A stretch of DNA of 64,000 nucleotides from Pseudoflavonifractor sp. AF19-9AC (GTDB lineage Bacteria > Bacillota > Clostridia > Oscillospirales > Oscillospiraceae): NCBI RefSeq assembly GCF_003478995.1, contig NZ_QUGI01000001.1:182111-246110 (forward strand). The letters are read 5' to 3'. Positions 43,297 to 52,898 of this stretch are shown here, in pieces; the stretch's first letter is position 1, and every line of letters begins with the position of its first letter. Under the pieces are notes generated by a model. It was not told where the DNA came from and did not search any database. It worked only from the letters and a program-made list of their open reading frames with translations. Made by a program: the position numbers and the translations under genes.

Positions 43297-44859
43297 GTGA
43301 GTGCATCCAGAGAAAAGAAGACCCGTCAGGACGAGGTCACCCAGGGGCCCACGTCCCGGGAGCAGAAGCGGCAGCAGGAGGCCAAGGAGGCCCGGCGCAG
43401 CAAGGTTCTGTACACCGTGGTGGGCGTGGTGTGCGCCGTTTTGGCGGTTGCCGTTATTGTTTGGAACACCGGAGTGCTGCCCCGCACCATGACCGCGGTG
43501 ACCATCAACGGAGAAAAGTACAACGCTGTGGACGTGCAGTATTACTTCAATACCACCCGTCTCAACCTGCTCACTCTGTACTATGAAAATTTCGGTACCA
43601 TTCCCTTTGATACCAGCACTTCCACCAAGGAGCTGATCTATAATGAGGAGAGCGGCCAGACCTGGTACGACTATCTGATGGAGCAGACCATCAAGTCCAT
43701 GCAGGTCAATGCCGCCCTGGCGGACAAGGCCGAGGCCGAGGGCTACACCATGTCCCAGGAGGCCCAGGAGGCGCTGGACAGCAGCCTGAAGAGCCTGGAG
43801 ACCGTTTGGGTGGGCCGCTACAGCAGCCGGGACGCCTATATCCGGGCCAATTACGGGTCCTACCTCAGCTACGACCACTATGTGGAGTTGGTGACCCGGG
43901 ACGCTCTTGCCAGCGACTACGCCCAGACCTACTACGACGGTCTCTCCTATACTGATGAGGACTATGAGGCCTATTACCAGGAGAACACCGACGCTCTGGA
44001 TACCTATACCCTCTCCGAGTTCGTCTTCCGCGCCAATGTGCCCACCACCGATGAGGAGGGCAATGCCATTGAGATGACCGACGAGGAGAAGGCAGAGGCC
44101 CTGGCCAAGGCTCAGGACGAGCTGAAGCCCGTGGCTGAGGAACTCCAGGCCAAGCTGGAGGCCGGTGAGGACCCCGCTGCTCTGGCAGAGGAGTATGCCG
44201 ACCAGCTGTATTCCAGCGCTGTCGGTAAGAAGACCAGCGGCAGCAGCCTGGACAGCCTGTACAGCGACTGGGCCAAGGACAGCGCCCGCCAGACCGGCGA
44301 CGTGACCTTTGCGGAGTCGGAAAGCTCTTCCACCACCACCTACTACTATGTGGTCCGCTTTGAGGACCGCGCCCGGGATGACGGCAACACCGCCGATGTG
44401 CGCCACATTCTGGTGCAGGCCGAGGAGAGCGACGGTGCCGAGGAGCCCACTGAGGAGCAGTATGCCGCCGCCGAGGCCAAGGCAGAGGAACTGCTGGAGC
44501 AGTGGAAGTCCGGTGAGGCCACCGAGGACTCCTTCACCGCACTGGCCAAGGAGAACAGCGACGACCCCGCTGTGAGCCAGAATGAGGGCCTGTATGCCAA
44601 CATTTCTTCCACATCCAGCTACGTCAAGCCCTTCCTGGACTGGGCTCTTGCTGACCACCAGCCCGGCGACACCGGCATCGTGCGCAGCGATGACAGCCAG
44701 GGCTATCACATTATGTATTATGTGAGCAGCGGTGATCCCACCTGGAAGCAGACTGCAGACAGCACGCTGCGTCAGGAGGACTACAGTGCCTGGGAGGAGG
44801 AGGTTTCCTCCGGCTATGAGGCCACTAACGGATCCGGCTTGAATTTTGTCAATGGCTGA
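43297..44859 (+). CDS. Membrane-anchored parvulin-type peptidyl-prolyl isomerase (PrsA/SurA-like)
   Basis: About 520 residues from GTG 43297 (GAGAGGA upstream); an in-frame ATG at 43237 is possible but lies near the promoter. A charged N-terminus and one membrane span (VLYTVVGVVCAVLAVAVIVW) lead to a SurA_N-like helical region. The rotamase part has VRHILVQAE, FTALAKENSDDPAVSQNEGLY and GYHIMYYV. It should help exported proteins fold outside the membrane. The wide acidic spacer is typical of this family in Oscillospiraceae. Confidence 0.85.
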   Translation: MSASREKKTRQDEVTQGPTSREQKRQQEAKEARRSKVLYTVVGVVCAVLAVAVIVWNTGVLPRTMTAVTINGEKYNAVDVQYYFNTTRLNLLTLYYENFGTIPFDTSTSTKELIYNEESGQTWYDYLMEQTIKSMQVNAALADKAEAEGYTMSQEAQEALDSSLKSLETVWVGRYSSRDAYIRANYGSYLSYDHYVELVTRDALASDYAQTYYDGLSYTDEDYEAYYQENTDALDTYTLSEFVFRANVPTTDEEGNAIEMTDEEKAEALAKAQDELKPVAEELQAKLEAGEDPAALAEEYADQLYSSAVGKKTSGSSLDSLYSDWAKDSARQTGDVTFAESESSSTTTYYYVVRFEDRARDDGNTADVRHILVQAEESDGAEEPTEEQYAAAEAKAEELLEQWKSGEATEDSFTALAKENSDDPAVSQNEGLYANISSTSSYVKPFLDWALADHQPGDTGIVRSDDSQGYHIMYYVSSGDPTWKQTADSTLRQEDYSAWEEEVSSGYEATNGSGLNFVNG

Positions 44860-44880
44860 TCACAATTGAACTGAGCACAT

Positions 44881-44926
44881 ACAGGGCCGCCCCCGCATTT
44901 TTCGGGGGCGGCCCTGTGGATTTTTT
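44881..44926 (+). terminator. Terminator of the foldase gene
   Basis: A 15-bp stem (44881-44895 with 44903-44917) followed by GGATTTTTT. Confidence 0.93.
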
Positions 44927-45021
44927 AGCAGGCATTTACAAGCGGGGAAAAGTGAGATATACTAAATCAGTTAAAAAGAAGCGGCATACCAGCCGTTTAA
45001 TTTCAAACTATGAGGTATCGC

Positions 45022-45990
45022 ATGAAAAAGTGGATTTCTTTGATCAGCGTACTGGCGCTTCTGTTCTCCCTGTCCGCCTGCGGGCAGAAAAACGGTGACG
45101 CCTCCCAGAACGAGGAGGACGGATTGACCCTGCTGGCCACCACCTATCCTGTCTATCTCCTGGCCAGTGCTGTGGCCGAGGGAGCGGAGGGAGTGACGGT
45201 GGAGCGGCTGAACACCGGGGCGGTGAGCTGCCTTCACGATTACACCCTGTCCGTGGGCGATATGAAACGGATTGAAGGTGCGGACATTCTGGCCATCAAC
45301 GGCGTGGACCTGGAGGAATTTATGTCCGACGCCCTGGCGGCCTCTCGGGGCACGGTCATTGACTGTTCCCAGGGAATTGAGCTGCTGGAGAGCCTGGGCC
45401 ACAGCCACAGCGACGGGGATGAGGAGGACGACCACAGCGGCCACTACGATCCCCACATCTGGATGGACCCCGACAACGCCATCGCCATGGCCGGCAACCT
45501 CTGCCTCGGCCTGAGCGAGGCCGACCCCAGCAACGCGGAAACTTACGCGGCCAATCTGGATTCGGTCACTGCTCAGTTGGAGGACTGGAGGAGTACCATG
45601 CAGGATACCCTTCGGAAGGCGGAGGAGGGCGGTGTTTCCATCCCCGGTCTTGTCACCTTCCACGACGGGTTCCAGTACTTTGCCCGTGCCTTTGACCTGC
45701 CCCTCCTGGCTGCCATCGAGGAGGAGGAGGGCAGCGAGGCCAGCGCCCAGGTGATCAACGAGACAGTTACCCTGGTAAAGGAGAATCAGATTCCCGTGAT
45801 CTTTACCGAGGTCAACGGATCCGATGCTACCGCTCAGGCCATTGCCCGGGAGACGGGCTGCGCTGTGGCCCAACTCACCATGCTGATGGACGGACCGGAT
45901 GACGGGGAGCTTGCCAACTATCTGGACGGGCTGTCCGCCAACATCACCGCCATCGTCAACGGCTTTGCCGGAGAAGAGGTAGTTTCATGA
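45022..45990 (+). CDS. znuA: Zinc ABC transporter substrate-binding lipoprotein
   Basis: 322 residues from ATG 45022 (GAGG 8 bases upstream); ATG 45010 is less likely. Lipoprotein signal LLFSLSAC. The metal-site histidines are seen in SCLHDYTLSVGD, YDPHIWMDP and FHDGFQYFARAF. A His/Asp-rich loop (HSHSDGDEEDDHSGHYD) favours zinc over manganese. Overlaps the ATPase gene by ATGA. Confidence 0.9.
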   Translation: MKKWISLISVLALLFSLSACGQKNGDASQNEEDGLTLLATTYPVYLLASAVAEGAEGVTVERLNTGAVSCLHDYTLSVGDMKRIEGADILAINGVDLEEFMSDALAASRGTVIDCSQGIELLESLGHSHSDGDEEDDHSGHYDPHIWMDPDNAIAMAGNLCLGLSEADPSNAETYAANLDSVTAQLEDWRSTMQDTLRKAEEGGVSIPGLVTFHDGFQYFARAFDLPLLAAIEEEEGSEASAQVINETVTLVKENQIPVIFTEVNGSDATAQAIARETGCAVAQLTMLMDGPDDGELANYLDGLSANITAIVNGFAGEEVVS

Positions 45991-46790
45991 GAAAGATCAA
46001 GCACGGCAAGCTGGCCGCCGGCTGCGCCGACGCCTGCTGCCTGAAGCTGGAGGGCCTGTCCGTCAACCTCCAGGGGGACTCCATCCTGGAGGAGGTGTCC
46101 TTCCACCTCCACTGCGGGGAAATTGTGGCCCTCATCGGGCCCAACGGGGCGGGAAAATCCTCCCTGTTCCGCAGCATTCTGGGGCAGATGCCCTACTCCG
46201 GATCCATTACCTTCGCCCCGGCAGGTGGTCCGGCCATCCGTCTGGCGGACGGAGCGGTCACCGGTGGGGCCCGGCCTCTGGTGGGCTATGTGCCCCAGTC
46301 TCCCAGCTTTGACCGGGGGGACCCGGTAAGCGTGCTGGACTTCTTCACCGCCGCCACCGCCCGGTGGCCGGTGTGGCTGCCGGTGCCAAAAAAGTACCGG
46401 GAGCGGGCAGCTGCCTGCCTTCAGCGGGTCCACGGAGAAGATCTGCTGGACAAGGCCATGGGGGCCCTGTCCGGCGGCCAGCTGCAGCGGGTGCTGCTGG
46501 CCCTGGCCCTGGAGCCGGTGCCCCACATCCTCATTCTGGACGAGCCCCTGTCCGGCGTGGACATTGAGGGCGAGCACCAGCTGCTGGAGATGCTGGACGA
46601 GCTGCGCACCGAATACGACCTGTCCATCTTCCTCTCCACCCACGACTTTGCCACCCTGGGCCAGTTTGCCGACAAGGTGGTTTTGCTCAACCGCCGGGTG
46701 CTGAAGGTGGGCACCCCCGACGAGGTGCTCTCCTCCACGGAATTTTATGACACCTTCCACCTGCGGGTGGGGAAGGGAGGCGAGGGCTGA
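45987..46790 (+). CDS. znuC: Zinc ABC transporter ATP-binding protein
   Basis: 267 residues. Walker A GPNGAGKSSL, signature LSGGQLQRVLLALAL, Walker B LILDEPLSGVD and the switch His in STHDF. It drives uptake through the adjacent permease. Overlaps both neighbours (ATGA and TGATG). The short insertion after Walker A (about residues 70-95) is somewhat longer than usual. Confidence 0.92.
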   Translation: MRKIKHGKLAAGCADACCLKLEGLSVNLQGDSILEEVSFHLHCGEIVALIGPNGAGKSSLFRSILGQMPYSGSITFAPAGGPAIRLADGAVTGGARPLVGYVPQSPSFDRGDPVSVLDFFTAATARWPVWLPVPKKYRERAAACLQRVHGEDLLDKAMGALSGGQLQRVLLALALEPVPHILILDEPLSGVDIEGEHQLLEMLDELRTEYDLSIFLSTHDFATLGQFADKVVLLNRRVLKVGTPDEVLSSTEFYDTFHLRVGKGGEG

Positions 46791-47635
46791 TGGAGCTTTG
46801 GTACTCTCTGGTGGCTCTGCTGCCCTTTGACTGGGCCCAGCCGGGCGGCATGTACTTCATGAAAAACGCCCTCCTGGCGGTGCTGGTCATCTCTCCGCTC
46901 TTCGGCATCCTGTCCACCATGGTGGTCCACAGCCGCATGTCCTTCTTTTCCGACGCCCTGGGCCACTCCGCCTTCACCGGCATGGCCATCGGCGCCCTCT
47001 GCGGCTTCTCTGAGCCCACCTGGGCGGCGGTTCTCTTCGCCATTTTCTTCGCCCTGCTCTTTAATTTTGTGCGCCGGCGCACTCATCTGGCCAGCGACAC
47101 GGTCATCGGTGTCTTTTCCTCCACTGCGGTGGCCCTGGGCATTTTCCTGTCCACCCTGGGAGGAAAGTCCTTCACCAAGTTCAACAGCCTCCTCATCGGC
47201 GACATCCTGTCGGTGGAGCCGGGAAAGATCGCCCTGCTGGCGGCCATCCTGGCACTCATCGTGGCCCTGTGGTGCCTGTCTTTCAACCAGCTGATGCTCT
47301 CGGCGGTCCATCCCGCCCTGGCCAACAGCCGGGGGATTCAGGTGTTCTGGCAGGAGACGGTGTTCTCCGTGGCCATCGCCGTGGTGGTCACCCTGTCCAT
47401 GACCTGGGTGGGCCTGCTGGTCATCAACTCCCTGCTGGTCCTGCCGGCCGCCGCCGCAAGGAACGTGGCCCGGAACATGACCCAGTATCATCTGGTGTCC
47501 CTGGTGGGGGCTCTGGTAGCGGGCATCGCGGGCCTCATGACCTCCTACTACATTGATTCCTCCGCCGGTTCGGCCATTACCCTCTATCTGGCCATCTGGT
47601 TCTTTTTGTCCTTCCTCTTCCGGAAACGGGGATAA
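46790..47635 (+). CDS. znuB: Zinc ABC transporter permease
   Basis: 281 residues with about eight spans. GILSTMVVHSRMSFFSDALGHSAFTG is the family hallmark of ABC-3 metal permeases. Completes the znuACB operon. Confidence 0.92.
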   Translation: MELWYSLVALLPFDWAQPGGMYFMKNALLAVLVISPLFGILSTMVVHSRMSFFSDALGHSAFTGMAIGALCGFSEPTWAAVLFAIFFALLFNFVRRRTHLASDTVIGVFSSTAVALGIFLSTLGGKSFTKFNSLLIGDILSVEPGKIALLAAILALIVALWCLSFNQLMLSAVHPALANSRGIQVFWQETVFSVAIAVVVTLSMTWVGLLVINSLLVLPAAAARNVARNMTQYHLVSLVGALVAGIAGLMTSYYIDSSAGSAITLYLAIWFFLSFLFRKRG

Positions 47636-47638
47636 ACG

Positions 47639-47681
47639 AAAAATCCCCCGTATCCCTTTTCAGGGAATACGGGGGATTTTT
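47639..47681. terminator. Terminator of the zinc operon
   Basis: A long stem (about 15 bp, one bulge) between A and T tracts; it may also serve the convergent gene at 47697. Confidence 0.92.
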
Positions 47682-47696
47682 AACGGTTTCACGACC

Positions 47697-48113
47697 TTAC
47701 GGAGTGTCAATATCCACCAGAATGTTGTCAGTGCCGTGCTCCTCAAACTCGGAGATATAGGCGTCGATGCGGCTGGCCAGTTCGGCGTAGTTGCTCTCGT
47801 CGATGGGCACGTCGTCCATGTCCCGGCGGGCCAGGTCCTCAGCTAAAATATCGAAAAAGACGTTGTTCTCATACTCCATAATGGCCTCGTGGATACCGCC
47901 TTCCACAAAAGCGCGGGAGGGGACGATCTCCCCCTGATAGAGCTCGGCCAGGGAGGGCATGCCCTCCACCGCGGCCTTGCCGAAGAGCAGGCTCTCCACT
48001 TCGTCGTAGTCCCTAAAGCGCTGGTCGCCCCGGGTGGAGTTCAGAATCCAGTTTCCAATATACACCATGTCCAGCAGACGGCGAAACTGCTTTTTATTCA
48101 ATTCCAGGTTCAT
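47697..48113 (-). CDS. Hypothetical protein (138 aa)
   Basis: Acidic, probably helical and cytosolic (MNLELNKKQFRRLLDMVYIGNWILNS and onward). No domain recognised. GGAGGTC lies upstream of ATG 48113. Single gene between two terminators and a promoter. Confidence 0.75.
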   Translation of the reverse strand: MNLELNKKQFRRLLDMVYIGNWILNSTRGDQRFRDYDEVESLLFGKAAVEGMPSLAELYQGEIVPSRAFVEGGIHEAIMEYENNVFFDILAEDLARRDMDDVPIDESNYAELASRIDAYISEFEEHGTDNILVDIDTP

Positions 48114-48303
48114 AAGCGGGACCTCCTTTCCTGGAACAGAAGGGCCTTGGTATTACATATTATAATCGGCGAGCGGGATTTGTCAAATGGGGATGAGAGG
48201 GAACAGAGCCAGCCTATGTGGAAAATTTCCCTTGTTTTTCTGTAGAAAATGGCATAGAATAAACAAGATTGGGGAGAAGCCCCCGGAAGAGGCGGTCCCT
48301 CTC

Positions 48304-48332
48304 TTTACAGGGGGGCGGAAACCGTGTATAAT
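48304..48332 (+). promoter_or_regulatory. Promoter of the DUF1934-argS operon
   Basis: TTTACA (48304) and TATAAT (48327), spacer 17. Confidence 0.82.
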
Positions 48333-48388
48333 ACCTCCACCTGCCCGGTTTTCCGGGGGGAATCCACTGCTATGTCGGAGGCGTCTGA

Positions 48389-48832
48389 ATGGAAAAAGAC
48401 GTTGTTATCTCCATCAAAGGAATACAGAAATATGAGGGCCAGGACTCGGATACCATCGAGCTGGTGACCGAGGGCCGTCTGACCCGGGACGAGGGGGGCT
48501 ATACCTTGTCGTATCAGGAGAGCGAGCTCACCGGCCTGGAGGGCACCCTTACCACCATCCAGGTGGAGGGAGAACAGGTCACCCTCATGCGGGTGGGGGA
48601 GGTCAACTCCCAGATGGTCTTCCAGGAGGGCCGCCGCCATCTCTCCATGTATAATACACCTTATGGCGCCATGGCCATCGGGGTGAATACCCGCCATCTG
48701 CTGGCCGAACTGACCGACCAGGGCGGAGACATTGAAATTGATTATGCCATTGAAGTTGACCACGCGATAGCCGGTCGTAATATCTTCCAGATCAAAGTCA
48801 AAGAGGCGGAGGGCATCAGCCTGAAGCAGTGA
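48389..48832 (+). CDS. DUF1934 beta-barrel protein (YwiB-like)
   Basis: 147 residues. The strands VVISIKGIQ, TIELVTEGRL, GYTLSYQESELTGLEGTLTTI and HLSMYNTPYGAMAIGVNTR are typical of DUF1934, a small calycin-like barrel. It is usually encoded next to argS in Firmicutes, as here. Molecular function unknown. Confidence 0.9.
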   Translation: MEKDVVISIKGIQKYEGQDSDTIELVTEGRLTRDEGGYTLSYQESELTGLEGTLTTIQVEGEQVTLMRVGEVNSQMVFQEGRRHLSMYNTPYGAMAIGVNTRHLLAELTDQGGDIEIDYAIEVDHAIAGRNIFQIKVKEAEGISLKQ

Positions 48833-48872
48833 ACGAAGCGACGAGAGAGTAAAGAATAAAGGTGTGATTGCA

Positions 48873-50621
48873 TTGTCAAACATGATTCAGGCCGCCCGGC
48901 AGCAGGTGGCCCAGCTGACCCAGCAGGCCTATGAGAAGGCGGCGGAGCAGGGACTTCTGCCCGCCGGCGCCCAGGTGAAGGCCACCATTGAAATTCCCAA
49001 GGACACCGCCCACGGAGACTACGCCTCCTCCTTTGCCATGGCGGGTGCCAAGGCCCTGCACATGGCTCCCCGTCAGATTGCCCAGATCATCGTGGACAAC
49101 CTGGAGCTGGAGGGCAGCTACTTCCAGAAGGTGGAGATCGCCGGTCCCGGCTTCCTGAACTTCACCCTGGGCCCCAAATGGTTTGGGGACGTGCTCTCCG
49201 CCGTGGAGACCGAGGGCGGCCAGTACGGCCAGAGCGACGAGGGCCACGGCAAGCGGGTGATGGTGGAGTTTGTCTCCGCCAACCCCACCGGTCCCATGCA
49301 CATGGGCAACGCCCGGGGCGGCGTGCTGGGTGATACCCTGGCCAACGTGCTGAAGCGGGACGGCTGGGACACCTGGAAGGAGTTCTATGTCAACGACGCC
49401 GGCAACCAGATCAATAAGTTTGCCGTGTCCATCAATGCCCGGTACATGCAGCTCATTCTGGGGGAGGAGAACTTCCCCTTCCCCGAGGAAGGCTACCACG
49501 GGGACGACATCAAGGCGCTGGCCCAGGCCATTTACGATGCCCACGGGGACAGCTGGAAGGACCTGCCCGAGGAGGAGCGGCTGGGCAAGCTGGCTGAGTA
49601 CGGCCTGTCCGTCAACATCCCCAACATGAAGAGCGACCTGCGCCGCTACGGCATCGAGTACGACCAGTGGTTCTTCGAGTCCTCCCTCCATGAGAGCGGC
49701 TATGTGGCCGAGACTGTGGCCATGCTCACCGACAAGGGCTGGACCTATGAGAAGGACGGGGCCCTTTGGCTCAATACCACCAATCTTCTCAAGGAGAAGT
49801 TCATGCGGGAGGGCAAGACCCAGGAGCAGGTGGACAAGCTGGATCTGAAGGATGACGTCCTCCGCCGCGCCAATGGCTTCTACACCTACTTTGCCGCCGA
49901 CATCGCCTACCACCGCAACAAGCTGGAGGTGCGCGGCTTCGACCTGGTCATCAACATCTGGGGCGCCGATCACCACGGCCACGTGGCCCGGCTCCAGGCC
50001 GCTCTGGACGGACTGGGCCTGGATGGCTCCCACCGTCTGGTGGTGGTGCTCATGCAGCTGGTGAACCTGATGCAGGACGGCAAGCCCGTGCGTATGTCCA
50101 AGCGTTCCGGCAAGGCCATCGCCCTCCACGACCTGCTGGATGAGATCAATGTGGACGCCGCCCGGTACTTCTTCAACTCCCGGGCCGCCACCACCCCCCT
50201 GGACTTCGACCTGGACCTGGCGGTGCGTCAGGACAGCGAGAACCCGGTGTACTATGTCCAGTACGCCCACGCTCGTATCTGCTCCCTTATCTCCCGTCTG
50301 GCTGAAGAGGGGGAGAAGGTACCTCAGGCCGGGGATGTGGACGCCGCCCTCATGGGCACCGCGGAGGAGCTGGCTCTGATGAAGGCCCTGGCTCAGTTCC
50401 CCGAGGAGATCCACCTGGCCGCCCGGGACTTTGACCCCAGCCGCATCAACCGCTATCTGGTGGCCCTGGCGGGAGACTTCCACCGCTTCTACAACGCCTG
50501 CCGCATCAAGGGCGAGGAGCAGGGTGTGCTCTCTGCCCGTCTGAAGCTGGCCGACACCGTGCGCGCGGTTCTGGCCAACGGCCTGGGCCTGCTGGGCGTG
50601 TCCGCTCCGGAGAAAATGTAA
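48873..50621 (+). CDS. argS: Arginyl-tRNA synthetase
   Basis: About 582 residues. TTG 48873 is preferred because AAAGG lies 10 bases upstream; GTG 48864 is too close to it and ATG 48882 is the other choice. The Arg-specific N-domain is followed by the HIGH variant HMGNARGG and the KMSKS-like RMSKRSG, then the DALR anticodon domain near the C-terminus. Charges tRNA-Arg. Confidence 0.95.
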   Translation: MSNMIQAARQQVAQLTQQAYEKAAEQGLLPAGAQVKATIEIPKDTAHGDYASSFAMAGAKALHMAPRQIAQIIVDNLELEGSYFQKVEIAGPGFLNFTLGPKWFGDVLSAVETEGGQYGQSDEGHGKRVMVEFVSANPTGPMHMGNARGGVLGDTLANVLKRDGWDTWKEFYVNDAGNQINKFAVSINARYMQLILGEENFPFPEEGYHGDDIKALAQAIYDAHGDSWKDLPEEERLGKLAEYGLSVNIPNMKSDLRRYGIEYDQWFFESSLHESGYVAETVAMLTDKGWTYEKDGALWLNTTNLLKEKFMREGKTQEQVDKLDLKDDVLRRANGFYTYFAADIAYHRNKLEVRGFDLVINIWGADHHGHVARLQAALDGLGLDGSHRLVVVLMQLVNLMQDGKPVRMSKRSGKAIALHDLLDEINVDAARYFFNSRAATTPLDFDLDLAVRQDSENPVYYVQYAHARICSLISRLAEEGEKVPQAGDVDAALMGTAEELALMKALAQFPEEIHLAARDFDPSRINRYLVALAGDFHRFYNACRIKGEEQGVLSARLKLADTVRAVLANGLGLLGVSAPEKM

Positions 50622-50630
50622 CGTAACGTC

Positions 50631-50665
50631 AAACGCCACGCCCGGCAATGTCGGGTGTGGCGTTT
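50631..50665 (+). terminator. Hairpin after argS
   Basis: A 14-bp stem (50631-50644 with 50652-50665, one G-U pair) but no T tract beyond TTT; a weak terminator or processing site. Confidence 0.6.
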
Positions 50666-50681
50666 CTGCAAGGAGGTTTCC

Positions 50682-51335
50682 ATGGAACATCGGGACATTG
50701 CGGGGGGACTTTCCCGCCTGTTGGAGGGGCGTACGCCGGGACTGATGGATGCCACAGGGCGGTACGCCGTGTTGGTTCCCCTGGTGGAGCGGAAGGACGG
50801 CTGGTACCTCCTCTATGAGGTGCGCGCCCGCTCCATGCGCCGCCAGCCGGGGGAGGTGTGCTTCCCCGGGGGACGGATGGAGGGGGCGGAGAGCCCCGAG
50901 GCCTGCGCCCTGCGGGAGACGGAGGAGGAACTGTCCATCCCGCCCTCGGCGGTGCGCATTCTGGGGCGGCTGGACTTCATCGCCCACCGGGCAAACTTCA
51001 TCATGTACCCCATTCTGGCCCTGGTGGATGCCCAGGCGGTGGAGCACATGACCCTGAACCCCGGGGAGGTGGACGAGACCTTCCTGGTGCCGGTGCGCCA
51101 TTTGCTGGAGACGGAGCCGCTGGAATACTCCTACCAGCTTATCCCGCAGCCGGTGGAGGGATTCCCCTACGAGCTCATCGGCATCCCCCGGGACTACCGC
51201 TGGCAGCCGGGGGGCGAGAATGTCCCCGTCTATCCCTGGGAGGGTCACGCCATCTGGGGCCTCACCGGCCGGATCACCCGGCATCTGGTTGCCCTGCTCC
51301 GGGAGATGGGGCCAGAGCAGGAGACGGAACCGTAA
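50682..51335 (+). CDS. Nudix hydrolase, CoA pyrophosphatase type
   Basis: 217 residues; AAGGAGG lies 7 bases before ATG 50682. The Nudix box is GGRMEGAESPEACALRETEEEL. RSMRRQPGEVCFPGG before it matches the UPF0035/CoA-pyrophosphatase signature. It likely cleaves CoA or related nucleotides. CoA synthesis genes are 4 kb away, probably coincidental. Confidence 0.85.
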   Translation: MEHRDIAGGLSRLLEGRTPGLMDATGRYAVLVPLVERKDGWYLLYEVRARSMRRQPGEVCFPGGRMEGAESPEACALRETEEELSIPPSAVRILGRLDFIAHRANFIMYPILALVDAQAVEHMTLNPGEVDETFLVPVRHLLETEPLEYSYQLIPQPVEGFPYELIGIPRDYRWQPGGENVPVYPWEGHAIWGLTGRITRHLVALLREMGPEQETEP

Positions 51336-51439
51336 AAACGGCTCTTTTTTGTGACAGAAATCTTCGGTGAGAGGTGTCTCGCCACAGGAGAGGCGGGGGA
51401 GCTCGAGGGGGCAGCGGCCCGCCTCGAATGGAATCAAAT

Positions 51440-51599
51440 CCCCCGCAGCCCTTGTGTGACAAGGGCTGCGGCGAGCAAAGCGAGGACTTTTTTGCCTTTA
51501 GGGCAAAAAAGTAACGGGATTCAGTTTGTTAAAAGCCCCTTGTGGGGCTTTTAACAAACTGAAAGAAGCCGTTTTGCAGCGCAAAACGGCTTCTTTTTT
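51440..51599. repeat. Cluster of hairpins between the Nudix gene and obgE
   Basis: Four hairpins in 160 bases. The third is a perfect 18-bp stem (51522-51539 with 51544-51561). The last (51565-51577 with 51581-51593) ends in a T tract and can terminate plus-strand transcription; its complement lies at the end of obgE. Confidence 0.75.
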
Positions 51600-52878
51600 A
51601 TCTCTGGTATTCAAACTCCAGGTCATACATGGACACAATGTCTCCGTCGTGAATGCCCATGGCCTCCAGCTTGTCGAAGAGGCCGGACTGGCGGAGCATC
51701 CGGTCGAACCAGTTCCGGGATTCGTAGTCGGAGAAGTTGACGTTGGCGATGAGCCGCTGCAGCCAGGGGGCGTCCACCACCCAGGTGTCGTCGAACTGCT
51801 GGATGTTCACCTCGCCGGAGGTGTCCACCTCCGGAGGGCGCTCCACGTAGGTGGGCTCATAGACCACCACGGGGGGCAGCTGCTGAAGCTCCTGAGCGGC
51901 CTTCTTCACCAGCTCCTTCACGCCCTGGTGGGCGGCGGCGGAGATGGCAAAGAGCTCCAGCCCCTGCGCCTCCACATGCGCGCGGAGTTTGTCCAGAAGG
52001 GAGGGGTCCTCCATGACGTCCACCTTGTTGGCGGCTACGATCATCTTCCGGGAGGCCAGCTCCGGGGAGTACTCCCGCAGCTCGGCGTTGATGGTCTCGA
52101 AGTCCTCCACAGGGTCCCGGCCCTCGCTGCCGGATACGTCCACCACGTGGATGAGCAGGCGGCAGCGGTCGATGTGGCGCAGGAAGTCGTGGCCCAGACC
52201 GGCCCCCTCCGCGGCCCCCTCGATGATACCGGGGATATCGGCCATGACGAAGGACACGCCCTCCTCCACATAGACCACGCCCAGGTTGGGAAAGAGGGTG
52301 GTGAAGTGGTAGTTGGCAATTTTGGGCTGGGCCCGGCTGACCACGCTGAGGAGGGTGGACTTGCCCACGTTGGGGAAGCCCACAAGACCCACATCGGCCA
52401 GCAGCTTCAGCTCCAGAATCACGTCCCGGCTCTCGCCGGGCAGGCCCGCCTTGGCAAAGCGGGGTACCTGGCGGGTGGGGGTGGCGAAGTGCTTGTTGCC
52501 CCAGCCCCCCCGGCCGCCCCGGCAGAGGATGAAGGGGGCGTCGTCGGACATGTCCTTGATAATTTCCCGGGTCTCGGCGTCCCGGATGACGGTGCCCCGG
52601 GGGACCCGGAGGATGAGATCCTCCCCGTCCTTGCCGGTGCAGCGCTTGCCCTGCCCGTCCATGCCGTTGGCGGCCACGTACTTGCGCTTGTAGCGAAAGT
52701 CCATAAGGGTGGACATGTGGTCGTTGATTTCCACCACCACATTGCCGCCCCGGCCGCCGTCGCCGCCGTCAGGGCCTCCCGCGGCCACGTATTTTTCACG
52801 GTGGAAGGACACCACGCCGTTGCCGCCGTTGCCGGAGCGGACGGTGATGCGGGCGGTATCCACAAAGGGTGAAGCCAT
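51598..52878 (-). CDS. obgE: GTPase Obg
   Basis: 426 residues. Gly-rich Obg fold at the N-terminus (GNGGNGVVSFHREK, GGRGGWGNKHFATPT), G domain with GFPNVGKSTLL and DIPGIIEGAAEG, and a C-terminal OCT domain. Essential ribosome-assembly GTPase. Last gene of the rplU operon, following DUF296. Confidence 0.97.
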   Translation of the reverse strand: MASPFVDTARITVRSGNGGNGVVSFHREKYVAAGGPDGGDGGRGGNVVVEINDHMSTLMDFRYKRKYVAANGMDGQGKRCTGKDGEDLILRVPRGTVIRDAETREIIKDMSDDAPFILCRGGRGGWGNKHFATPTRQVPRFAKAGLPGESRDVILELKLLADVGLVGFPNVGKSTLLSVVSRAQPKIANYHFTTLFPNLGVVYVEEGVSFVMADIPGIIEGAAEGAGLGHDFLRHIDRCRLLIHVVDVSGSEGRDPVEDFETINAELREYSPELASRKMIVAANKVDVMEDPSLLDKLRAHVEAQGLELFAISAAAHQGVKELVKKAAQELQQLPPVVVYEPTYVERPPEVDTSGEVNIQQFDDTWVVDAPWLQRLIANVNFSDYESRNWFDRMLRQSGLFDKLEAMGIHDGDIVSMYDLEFEYQR

Positions 52879-52898
52879 AGGCGCCTCCTTACAATTTC

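Noticed and set aside
48876..51437. An 853-codon frame opposite argS and the Nudix gene
   Set aside because: Spans two real genes and their intergenic hairpin on the other strand; no domains.
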